From the NCBI GenBank assembly GCA_040376005.1, contig JBEIRK010000013.1, positions 1 to 31,203 of the forward strand: a stretch of 31,203 nucleotides of DNA, in the 5' to 3' direction. The notes under the pieces are model-generated. The model had not been told where the DNA came from and searched no databases. It saw only the letters and a program-made list of their open reading frames with translations. The position numbers were made by a program, and so were the translations under genes. How positions within the stretch are numbered: position 1 is the stretch's first letter; every line of letters starts with the position of its first letter. Of this stretch, positions 25,275-31,203 are shown piece by piece. The stretch is from JAGXTF01 sp040376005 (lineage in GTDB: Bacteria > Bacteroidota > Bacteroidia > NS11-12g > UBA955).

Positions 25275-26381
25275 ATGAAAAAGAAAACCCTGTTACAATC
25301 CGCATTTTTATTTGCCACAGTGACGGTTGCCATCACTGCCTGCAGAAAGGAAAATGTAAGCGCACAGAATGAATTAAAGCCGCGTCAAGATGTGTTTGCG
25401 GTGAACTACAACCAAGTACCGAGCAACGGTGTCGTTGGCAGTATATTCACCCCTAAGGTACTGAACAATGATGTAGCTGGTTTGGGGCGTGTGCTGTTTT
25501 ATGACACGCGCTTGAGCTTATCTGGAACCACAGCCTGTGCCAGTTGCCACAAACAAGAATTGGGCTTTGCAGATAACGTTGCATTTAGTGCAGGATTTAA
25601 AATGGCTGGTACCAGTTTAAATGCCATGGCACTGAGCAACATTGAAAATGACTTTGTACTATTTTGGCAAAACCGTGCATCTAGCCTAGAGGAATTAAGT
25701 CTTATGCCTGTTGCGAACCACCTTGAAATGGGGTTTGTACAGGTTGAAGATGTCGTTACCAGACTCAAAAGCATTCCTTACTATCAGGAACAATTTGCTA
25801 GAATTTTTGGACAGAATATCACCCAAAACAACATCAGCTCGGCATTATCAGAGTTTATGCGTTCGCTAAGAAGCTTAAATAGCAAGTATGATAAAGGATT
25901 TAATGGCAATGCACGTGAAAAATTCAACAACTTTACCGAACAAGAGAATTTTGGTAAGGAGTTATTCTTCAACAAATACAACTGTGGAGGCTGCCATGGT
26001 GTTCCGTCAGTCCTAGAAAACGGTTGGAGTGAGAATTTCACAAACATTGGCCTAGATGGCCCATCAAAAGAAGATCCACAAGGAAACAAAGGCTTCTTTA
26101 AAGCACCTTCATTGCGCAACATCGCCATGTCGGCTCCATATATGCATGATGGCAGATTTACTTCTTTGGAAGAGGTAATAGACCACTATAGCAGCGGCAT
26201 TCAAATGAACCCATCTTTGAGCTGGATGCTCCAAGATTTTGACTTCACTACCGGCAAATCAAGTCCAAAGAAGTTCAATATTCCTGATCAAGAAAAAGAG
26301 GCCTTAATTGCTTTCTTGAACACCCTTTCAGACCACAGTTATGCTAGAGACAAGCGGTTCTCAAATCCGTTTTTGCCCTAG
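25275..26381 (+). CDS. Di-haem cytochrome c peroxidase (MauG/CcpA family), lipoprotein
   Basis: A 368-residue periplasmic di-haem peroxidase that reduces hydrogen peroxide with electrons from cytochrome c. The signal ends in a lipobox-like ITAC (Cys23), so it may be lipid-anchored. The haem sites are CASCH (88-92) and CGGCH (237-241). Supporting family stretches are GRVLFYDTRLSLSGTTACAS, NRASSLEELSLMPVANHLEM, NYNCGG-type spacing before the second haem, and KAPSLRNIAMSAPYMHDGRF with the distal Met. Length is normal for the family. It is the last gene of the plus-strand run starting with etfB, and is followed by a strong terminator. Confidence 0.92.
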   Translation: MKKKTLLQSAFLFATVTVAITACRKENVSAQNELKPRQDVFAVNYNQVPSNGVVGSIFTPKVLNNDVAGLGRVLFYDTRLSLSGTTACASCHKQELGFADNVAFSAGFKMAGTSLNAMALSNIENDFVLFWQNRASSLEELSLMPVANHLEMGFVQVEDVVTRLKSIPYYQEQFARIFGQNITQNNISSALSEFMRSLRSLNSKYDKGFNGNAREKFNNFTEQENFGKELFFNKYNCGGCHGVPSVLENGWSENFTNIGLDGPSKEDPQGNKGFFKAPSLRNIAMSAPYMHDGRFTSLEEVIDHYSSGIQMNPSLSWMLQDFDFTTGKSSPKKFNIPDQEKEALIAFLNTLSDHSYARDKRFSNPFLP

Positions 26382-26404
26382 TATCATTCGCAATAACATT
26401 ACAC

Positions 26405-26435
26405 AAAAAAGGCATCTCGGTGAGATGCCTTTTTT
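26405..26435. terminator. Strong rho-independent terminator after the peroxidase gene
   Basis: The stem is GGCATCTC/GAGATGCC with a 3-base loop, extended by six A:T pairs and followed by more T. It lies 24 bases after the peroxidase stop. The A run makes it work in both directions. The following 70 bases (26436-26508) show nothing I can name. Confidence 0.88.
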
Positions 26436-26508
26436 TATTTACGGTAATACTTATTGGCTCAAGAACTATTGCGTTATTTTTAGTCAAATCGAGAGTATCT
26501 GAGTTCTA

Positions 26509-26874
26509 CTAATACACCAACCAAACGGCTGCAAGAATAAAACAGAAGGCCAATGCATGTTTCCATTGAATGGTTTCGCCCTTAAATAGAAACAACACGA
26601 CTACAGCAAACACCAAAATTCCAATTACCTCTTGCAGTATTTTCAATTGGAACAGATCCAAATTCCCGCCTGTTTCTTTGGAACCCAGGCGGTTGGCTGG
26701 TACCATGAGAAGGTATTCAAAAAATGCAATACCCCAACTGGCGAGCACAATACCAATTATTCCAAATTTATTTTGGAACAGTGCAGCATTTTTCCATTTC
26801 AAATGTCCATACCAAGCCAGCGTCATAAATGTATTTGAAGCTACCAATAAGGCGATGGTATACAGTGTGCGCAT
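26509..26874 (-). CDS. DMT family membrane protein (DUF486)
   Basis: A 121-residue inner-membrane protein with four hydrophobic helices. It has the DUF486 hallmarks: ALLVASNTFMTLAWYGHLKW, WGIAFFEYLLMVPANRLGS and FQLKILQEVIGILVFAVVVL. The family belongs to the drug/metabolite transporter superfamily (EmrE-sized), but no substrate is known. It starts at ATG 26874, 18 bases after the P5C dehydrogenase stop on the same strand, so it is probably cotranscribed. Confidence 0.9.
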   Translation of the reverse strand: MRTLYTIALLVASNTFMTLAWYGHLKWKNAALFQNKFGIIGIVLASWGIAFFEYLLMVPANRLGSKETGGNLDLFQLKILQEVIGILVFAVVVLFLFKGETIQWKHALAFCFILAAVWLVY

Positions 26875-26892
26875 GCTTGGGTATCGATGCTA

Positions 26893-28521
26893 TTAATCGG
26901 GCTGATGGAAAGGATAGCGATAATCCTTAGGCGGAGTAAAGGTTTCCTTAATGGTTCTTTGACTCACCCAGCGCAGCAAGTTCACTTTCGCACCTGCTTT
27001 ATCATTGGTTCCACTGCCTCTGGCACCGCCAAATGGCTGCTGACCAACAACAGCGCCCGTAGGCTTGTCATTAATATAGAAATTACCTGCAGCATTTCTG
27101 AGTTCACGCGTAGCGTAGGCAATTGCATTTCTATCTTGAGAAATTACAGCGCCAGTCAATGCGTACTCGCTGGTGCTATCCACCGTTTTTATAATGCCGT
27201 CCCAGTCCTTGCCATCGTAAACGTAAATGGTGAGCACAGGACCGAATATTTCTTCGCACATAGTGGTGTAATCCGGGCGTGGAGCCATCAATATTGTAGG
27301 CTCAATAAAGTAGCCTTTTGATTTGTCGTAATTTCCACCTGAAAGTATTTCAATGCCATCCTTTTTCGCTTGATCTATGTATGAGGTGATTTTGTTAAAC
27401 GCACGTTCATCAATTACTGCATTCACAAAATTGGTAAAGTCTTCAGTAGGTCCCATTTTCAAGGTTGCCATTTCTTTTACCAACTTTTCTTTCACGGCAG
27501 ACCAAATGGAATTTGGGATATATACGCGGCTGGCAGCAGAGCACTTTTGACCTTGAAATTCAAAAGCACCACGTACGATTGCTGCCACCAGTACATCTAC
27601 ATCTGCAGATTCATGGGCTAGGATAAAGTCTTTACCTCCTGTTTCACCCACAATGCGAGGATAGCTGCGGTATTTGGCTATGTTATCGCCAATGGTTTTC
27701 CAGATTTGTCTGAAAACACCCGTACTTCCTGTAAAGTGAATCCCTGCGAAATCAGGATGGCTCAGAATCACATCACCCGCATCTGGACCAGAAACATACA
27801 CAAGGTTAATAACGCCATCCGGCAAACCAGCTTCTTTGAATACTTTCATCAGCACATTGGCACTGTAGATTTGGGTATTTGCAGGTTTCCAAACAACAAC
27901 ATTCCCCATCATAGCAGCACTTGTAGGCAGGTTGCCTGCAATAGCTGTGAAGTTAAAGGGTGTCAGTGCAAAGACGAAACCTTCCAAGGGTCTATACTCC
28001 AATCTATTCCAAATCCCTTTGGCATTCGCTGGCGGTTGTTCGTTGTAAATTTCCTCCATGTAATGCACATTGAAGCGCAAGAAATCGATCATTTCACAGG
28101 CTGCATCTATTTCAGCCTGATATGCATTTTTGCTTTGCGCAAGCATAGTTGCAGCATTGATTTCATAGCGATAGGGACCTGCGAGCAATTCCGCTGCTTT
28201 TAGAAAAATGGCAGCGCGTTGTTCCCAAGGCATGGCCTCCCACATTGGCTTTGCAGCCAAGGCTGCATCTATGGCTTGTGTCACATGACTGCGGTCTCCA
28301 TTGTGATAAAAACCAATTTTATGACCCAAATCGTGGGGTGGGAAAATTTCAGAAGTATTGCCTGTGCGTATTTCAGCACCATTGATGTACATAGGAATGT
28401 CTTCCACCCTGCTGCGTGCGCTTGCCAAAGCAGCTTTCAACTTGTTGCGTTCAGCGCTTCCAGGCGCATAATCATTTACAGTTTCATTGATGGGGTGCGG
28501 AAGTTTAAAGAATCCAGTCAT
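26893..28521 (-). CDS. pruA: L-glutamate gamma-semialdehyde (1-pyrroline-5-carboxylate) dehydrogenase
   Basis: A 542-residue NAD-dependent aldehyde dehydrogenase that converts glutamate semialdehyde to glutamate, the second step of proline breakdown. The N terminus (KLPHPINETVNDYAPGS) is that of the stand-alone P5CDH group. Catalytic residues are Glu293 in VGETGGKDF and Cys327 in QGQKCSAASR; TPFNFTAIAGN and HFTGSTGVF form the cofactor site. The C terminus KDYRYPFHQPD is also typical. The start is ATG 28521; a TTG seven codons upstream is unlikely because it overlaps the promoter. No proline dehydrogenase is in the window. The symbol follows common usage for this subfamily (also called rocA). 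Confidence 0.94.
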   Translation of the reverse strand: MTGFFKLPHPINETVNDYAPGSAERNKLKAALASARSRVEDIPMYINGAEIRTGNTSEIFPPHDLGHKIGFYHNGDRSHVTQAIDAALAAKPMWEAMPWEQRAAIFLKAAELLAGPYRYEINAATMLAQSKNAYQAEIDAACEMIDFLRFNVHYMEEIYNEQPPANAKGIWNRLEYRPLEGFVFALTPFNFTAIAGNLPTSAAMMGNVVVWKPANTQIYSANVLMKVFKEAGLPDGVINLVYVSGPDAGDVILSHPDFAGIHFTGSTGVFRQIWKTIGDNIAKYRSYPRIVGETGGKDFILAHESADVDVLVAAIVRGAFEFQGQKCSAASRVYIPNSIWSAVKEKLVKEMATLKMGPTEDFTNFVNAVIDERAFNKITSYIDQAKKDGIEILSGGNYDKSKGYFIEPTILMAPRPDYTTMCEEIFGPVLTIYVYDGKDWDGIIKTVDSTSEYALTGAVISQDRNAIAYATRELRNAAGNFYINDKPTGAVVGQQPFGGARGSGTNDKAGAKVNLLRWVSQRTIKETFTPPKDYRYPFHQPD

Positions 28522-28529
28522 ATATCCTG

Positions 28530-28560
28530 CAAATTTACGCAATTGATTTCACCTAAGAAA
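28530..28560 (-). promoter_or_regulatory. Promoter for the P5C dehydrogenase gene
   Basis: On the minus strand TTTC (28560-28557), 19 bases, then TAAATTTG (28537-28530), a full -7 match. Transcription would start about 2-5 bases before the ATG at 28521, giving an almost leaderless message. Confidence 0.5.
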
Positions 28561-28619
28561 CGGAAGAAACAGAGAATCATAAGAATATCCGCAGCATGCC
28601 CAAATGCCCATTCTTTGAT

Positions 28620-28627
28620 TACTTTTG
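28620..28627 (+). promoter_or_regulatory. -7 element for the GNAT gene
   Basis: TACTTTTG is a full TAnnTTTG match, placing the transcript start near 28632, about 28 bases before the ATG at 28660. No clear -33 element was seen. Confidence 0.4.
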
Positions 28628-28659
28628 AGAATAAATATATCAATCCAAGGTCAACACGA

Positions 28660-29145
28660 ATGAACATTCGACACTATGAAAAACAAGATAAAGCAGCTTG
28701 TTTGGGCATCTTCGACTCAAACTGCCCACAATACTTCGACCCATCAGAAAGGGCCATGTTTGACCGATGGTTGGACCACCAACATGGTGATTACAATTAC
28801 CAAAGCCCTACATATAAGAACAGCATTTGCGACGCCTATTATGTCTTAGAAGCAAATGGCAGCATACTCGGCAGTGGCGGATTCTATGTAAATGAGGAAG
28901 CAAAAGAAGTACGCTTGGCTTGGGGCATGATTCATAACGAATATCACAACAAAGGGTATGGAACCGCCTTATTTCTACATCGTAAAACTGAGGCAGAGAC
29001 GCAATGGAAAGGATATGCCATGCATTTGGGAACCAGCCAGTTTACCTATGCTTTTTATGAAAAAATGGGATTTAGCATCTTAGAAATAGAACCCAAAGGA
29101 TATGGGCCAGAATTGGATAGAATTGAAATGGTCAAACACCTTTAA
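28660..29145 (+). CDS. GNAT family N-acetyltransferase
   Basis: A 161-residue acetyl-CoA-dependent acetyltransferase. The fold runs from MNIRHYEKQDKAACLGIFDS (first strand and helix) through AYYVLEANGSILGSGGFYV, EVRLAWGMIHNEYHNKGYG (the acetyl-CoA loop, here H-N-K-G-Y-G in place of the usual Q/R-x-x-G-x-G/A) to LGTSQFTYAFYEKMGFSILE. The substrate is unknown. The frame is open far upstream, but that part is antisense to P5C dehydrogenase; ATG 28660 gives the standard N terminus and follows a promoter element. Confidence 0.87.
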   Translation: MNIRHYEKQDKAACLGIFDSNCPQYFDPSERAMFDRWLDHQHGDYNYQSPTYKNSICDAYYVLEANGSILGSGGFYVNEEAKEVRLAWGMIHNEYHNKGYGTALFLHRKTEAETQWKGYAMHLGTSQFTYAFYEKMGFSILEIEPKGYGPELDRIEMVKHL

Positions 29146-29171
29146 ATTCAGTCTTTAGAACCTTAATTTTG
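29141..29171 (+). promoter_or_regulatory. Promoter for the alkaline phosphatase gene
   Basis: TTTA at 29141-29144, 19 bases, then TAATTTTG at 29164-29171, a full -7 match. The transcript would start near 29176, about 10 bases before the ATG at 29186. I saw no convincing Pho box. Confidence 0.5.
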
Positions 29172-29185
29172 CAAGCATCTAGTCT

Positions 29186-30256
29186 ATGAAAAAAATAGCC
29201 GCACTTTTCTTGGCCTTACTGCTTTCTGGGCAACTCAGCACTGTTATTGCAGCAGTGCCACCTAAGAGAAAACCCAAGAATATTATATTAATGATTGGAG
29301 ATGGAACGGGTCTCGTTCACCTCTATGCTGCCTATACCGCACAAGGGGGCAAACTCAATATCTATGAGTTTGCAGCAGCCGTGGGTTTGAGCATTACTGC
29401 CAGCGCCAACGACTACATTACAGACAGTGCTGCAGGCGCTACTGCCCTATCCACAGGCAAAAAAACCAACAATGGTATGATTGGTACAGCACCCGACAGC
29501 AGTGCTTTAGAAACCATAAGCGAACGTGCACACAAAAACGGTATGAGCACAGGCGTTGTTGTTACCTGTGAGTTGCCCCATGCCACACCCGCGAGTTTTT
29601 ATGCGCATCAGGTTTCCCGAAAAATGTATCCTGAAATAGCAAAGGATTTAAGCCATAGCTCCGCTGATATATTGATAGGGAGTGGAAAGCCTTATTTTGA
29701 TACCCAAACTTTAGTAAACAATGGATTTACAGTTTCTACTGGACTAGCTGCCATGCAGCAAAATAAGGGTAAACGCCAAGTTTGCTTTACCGATGCAGAC
29801 AGTTTTCCGGCAAAGGCGCCCCTGCGCGGCGATGCCTTGTTGCAAGGCAGCATGCATGCGATAACGCAATTATCGCAAAACAAAAAAGGATTCTTCCTTA
29901 TGATTGAAGGCAGCCAAATTGATTGGGGTGCGCATGACAATGATAGCGCCAATGTGATTGATGAAGCGATAGATTTTGATAAAACCGCTGGGAATGTGCT
30001 TGAATGGGCAGCCAAGGACAAGAATACCTTAGTCATCATCACCGCAGACCATGAATGCGGCGGCCTTACCTTGCATGGATTAGATTCAAGCACACACCGT
30101 CCTGTAATGCATTTTAGCACCGGACATCACACTGCAGAACCCGTCCCTGTATATGCTTATGGACCAGGAGCAGAACAGTTCTCTGGGGTGTATCAAAATA
30201 CGGATATCTACTATAAAATGATAGCATTACTATCATTGGAAAAGAAGAAGAAATAA
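29186..30256 (+). CDS. Secreted alkaline phosphatase (PhoA-type)
   Basis: A 356-residue exported phosphomonoesterase with signal peptide MKKIAALFLALLLSGQLSTVIAA. It has the alkaline phosphatase active site: metal ligand Asp39 in LMIGDGTG, nucleophile Ser81 in TDSAAGATALSTG, HATPASFYAHQ, Glu241/Asp246/His250 in EGSQIDWGAHDND, Asp288-His289 in TADHECGG and the zinc-site histidines in STGHHTAEPVPVYA. It is shorter than E. coli PhoA (about 450 residues), as common in Bacteroidota. It would release phosphate from organic esters in the periplasm or outside. Confidence 0.94.
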   Translation: MKKIAALFLALLLSGQLSTVIAAVPPKRKPKNIILMIGDGTGLVHLYAAYTAQGGKLNIYEFAAAVGLSITASANDYITDSAAGATALSTGKKTNNGMIGTAPDSSALETISERAHKNGMSTGVVVTCELPHATPASFYAHQVSRKMYPEIAKDLSHSSADILIGSGKPYFDTQTLVNNGFTVSTGLAAMQQNKGKRQVCFTDADSFPAKAPLRGDALLQGSMHAITQLSQNKKGFFLMIEGSQIDWGAHDNDSANVIDEAIDFDKTAGNVLEWAAKDKNTLVIITADHECGGLTLHGLDSSTHRPVMHFSTGHHTAEPVPVYAYGPGAEQFSGVYQNTDIYYKMIALLSLEKKKK

Positions 30257-30292
30257 GGACAACCTTAAAACGAAACTGCAATGTGATTGTTG

Positions 30293-30309
30293 CTTTCATA
30301 ACTTGAAAG
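30293..30309. repeat. Inverted repeat upstream of the flavin reductase gene
   Basis: CTTTCA-TAACT-TGAAAG, a perfect 6-base inverted repeat, lies in the 62-base gap between the alkaline phosphatase stop and the flavin reductase start. It ends 9 bases before the ATG. It has no T run, so it is more likely an operator or chance than a terminator. Confidence 0.3.
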
Positions 30310-30318
30310 TTACACCAC

Positions 30319-30956
30319 ATGACCCAAATCATTACAAAAGACCAAATCAAGGAACTTGATCGCAAGGTGCGGTTAAACTTGGTAAATAATTTGAGTGGTG
30401 TAAAACCTGCCAATTTGGTGGGTACACGCGCGGCAGATGGTCAGTCCAACCTAGCCATTATCAATTCTGTCGTTCATATTGGCAGCGATCCTGCCATGCT
30501 TGGCTTTATCATGCGCCCAGCGGATGGAGTTGAAAGGCACACACTGAATAACATTAGAGAAACAGGAGTCTTCACCATCAATTCAGTACCCCAAAACATG
30601 CTTGCAGAGGCGCATTATACCTCTGCAAAATTTGACCGCAGCGTAAGTGAATTCGAACGGTGTGCTTTCACAGAAATGGAATTGGATGGTTTTAAGGCCC
30701 CTTTTGTAGCAGAAAGTGTTATAAAGATAGGACTTCAATTAACAGAAGAACTGGAAGTGAAATCCAATGGCACCCTACTCATTGTAGGTACAATAGAAAT
30801 GGTACATGTTCCGAAAAACTGGCTTGAACCCGGTACATCTATAGATTTAGAGGCAACAAACCTAGTGGGAATCGGAGGCTTAAACACCTACTACAATCTT
30901 TCCATTGCTGCTGCATTCCCCTATGCCCGTGTGCATGAAGTTCCCAATTTCAAGAA
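30319..30956 (+). CDS. Flavin reductase family protein (FMN-binding split barrel); stop codon extends to 30960
   Basis: A 213-residue FMN-binding split-barrel protein of the flavin reductase/DIM6-NTAB type; the stop codon ends at 30960. Typical stretches are LSGVKPANLVGTRAADGQSN (the 'K-x-x-x-L-V-G-T-x-x-x-x-G-x-x-N' flavin loop), LGFIMRPADGVERHTLNNIR, ETGVFTINSVPQNMLAEAHY and the end VGIGGLNTYY. Relatives supply reduced FMN or act as flavoprotein oxygenase partners. The stop TGA overlaps the GTG start of the DUF2256 gene (GTGA), so the two are probably coupled. Confidence 0.88.
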
Positions 30957-31100
30957 GTGAAGAAACAGCACCTTCCGAGTAAAGTGTGTCAGGTTTGTCA
31001 GCGGCCTTTTCTTTGGAGAAAGAAATGGGAAAAATGCTGGGAAGAAGTGAAGTATTGCAGTGATAGATGTCGAACTCAAAGTAAAACAACTATCATATAA
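30957..31100 (+). CDS. DUF2256 zinc-ribbon small protein
   Basis: A 47-residue protein starting MKKQHLPSKVCQVCQRPF from a GTG codon that overlaps the flavin reductase stop as GTGA. Two cysteine pairs (CQVC and CSDRC), WRRKWEKCWEEVKYCSDRC and the basic N terminus match the DUF2256 family ('LPSKxCxxCxRPFxWRxKWxxxWxxVxYCSxRC'). It should bind one zinc. No molecular role is established; from memory, DUF2256 genes often lie near photolyase/cryptochrome genes, and such a gene could lie just beyond the window. The remaining 103 bases to the window end show no credible gene. Confidence 0.88.
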   Translation: MKKQHLPSKVCQVCQRPFLWRKKWEKCWEEVKYCSDRCRTQSKTTII

Positions 31101-31203
31101 TAACAAACCAATATTTGGCACTATTAATTAATTCTATACTGAAGACCTAATAGATCTATACAATAGGGTATATTCTTTTTTGCGTAATTATTCTTCAAAT
31201 AGG

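Noticed and set aside
26887..27321. A 144-codon plus-strand open frame
   Set aside because: It lies entirely opposite the well-supported P5C dehydrogenase gene, and its translation matches nothing recognisable.
28219..28659. Upstream extension of the GNAT reading frame
   Set aside because: Mostly antisense to P5C dehydrogenase, with Cys/His-rich junk composition; the standard GNAT N terminus begins at 28660, after a promoter element.
31101..31203. Right-hand end searched for a gene start or structured RNA
   Set aside because: AT-rich, with stops in all frames within short distances and no stable stem that stands out.

Overview
The window looks like ordinary chromosome from a member of the Bacteroidota. 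Four things point there. One secreted protein ends in a type IX secretion sorting domain. Several genes are preceded by the TAnnTTTG promoter element of that phylum. Shine-Dalgarno sequences are mostly weak or absent. The gene families (GH92 mannosidase, S9 dipeptidyl peptidase, LytS/LytTR pair, FucP-type MFS, Bacteroidota-type HMG-CoA lyase) fit as well. I see no rRNA, tRNA, CRISPR array, insertion sequence, phage gene or integration site. Coding density is very high. The longest stretch without a credible gene is about 197 bases (20827-21023), which holds the etfBA promoter and nothing else I can support.

Layout. 1-859 (minus): dapD, followed by the first codons of a glycosyltransferase running off the left edge. 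908-4244 (plus): secreted dipeptidyl peptidase IV, HMG-CoA lyase and a small unknown protein, tightly packed. 4299-7172 (plus): secreted GH92 mannosidase with a C-terminal carbohydrate-binding module. 7178-9767 (minus): a FucP-like sugar transporter and a ferritin-like/VIT1 iron transporter. 9861-10502 (plus): YjdF-like membrane protein. 10509-12568 (minus): a small membrane protein, a LytS-type histidine kinase and a LytTR regulator. 12629-18354 (minus): phoH, purC, a type IX secreted NHL/PKD protein, a terminator, then an LTA-synthase-like membrane sulfatase-fold enzyme. 18402-19499 (plus): SAM hydrolase-family protein and an ABM-fold protein. 19489-20826 (minus): mpl. 21024-26381 (plus): etfB, etfA, bifunctional nuclease, lipoprotein, class IV aminotransferase/ADC lyase, beta-barrel protein and di-haem peroxidase, closed by a strong terminator. 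26509-28521 (minus): P5C dehydrogenase and a DUF486 protein. 28660-31100 (plus): GNAT, alkaline phosphatase, flavin reductase and a tiny DUF2256 zinc-ribbon protein.

How the genes fit together. Several products serve amino-acid and peptide catabolism: DPP IV releases X-Pro dipeptides, P5C dehydrogenase finishes proline oxidation, HMG-CoA lyase finishes leucine breakdown, and ETF carries electrons from acyl-CoA dehydrogenases. Secreted GH92 and alkaline phosphatase, with the sugar symporter, suggest scavenging of glycans and organic phosphate. DapD and Mpl serve DAP and cell-wall peptide metabolism.

I found no clear new defence or mobile system. The less ordinary points are: repeated reliance on TTG start codons; promoters with extremely short predicted leaders; a terminator hairpin inside the 5' end of the LTA-synthase-like reading frame; a CRP-like palindrome before the ferritin-VIT1 gene; a small membrane protein leading the LytS/LytTR operon; and the GTGA-coupled DUF2256 gene after the flavin reductase.
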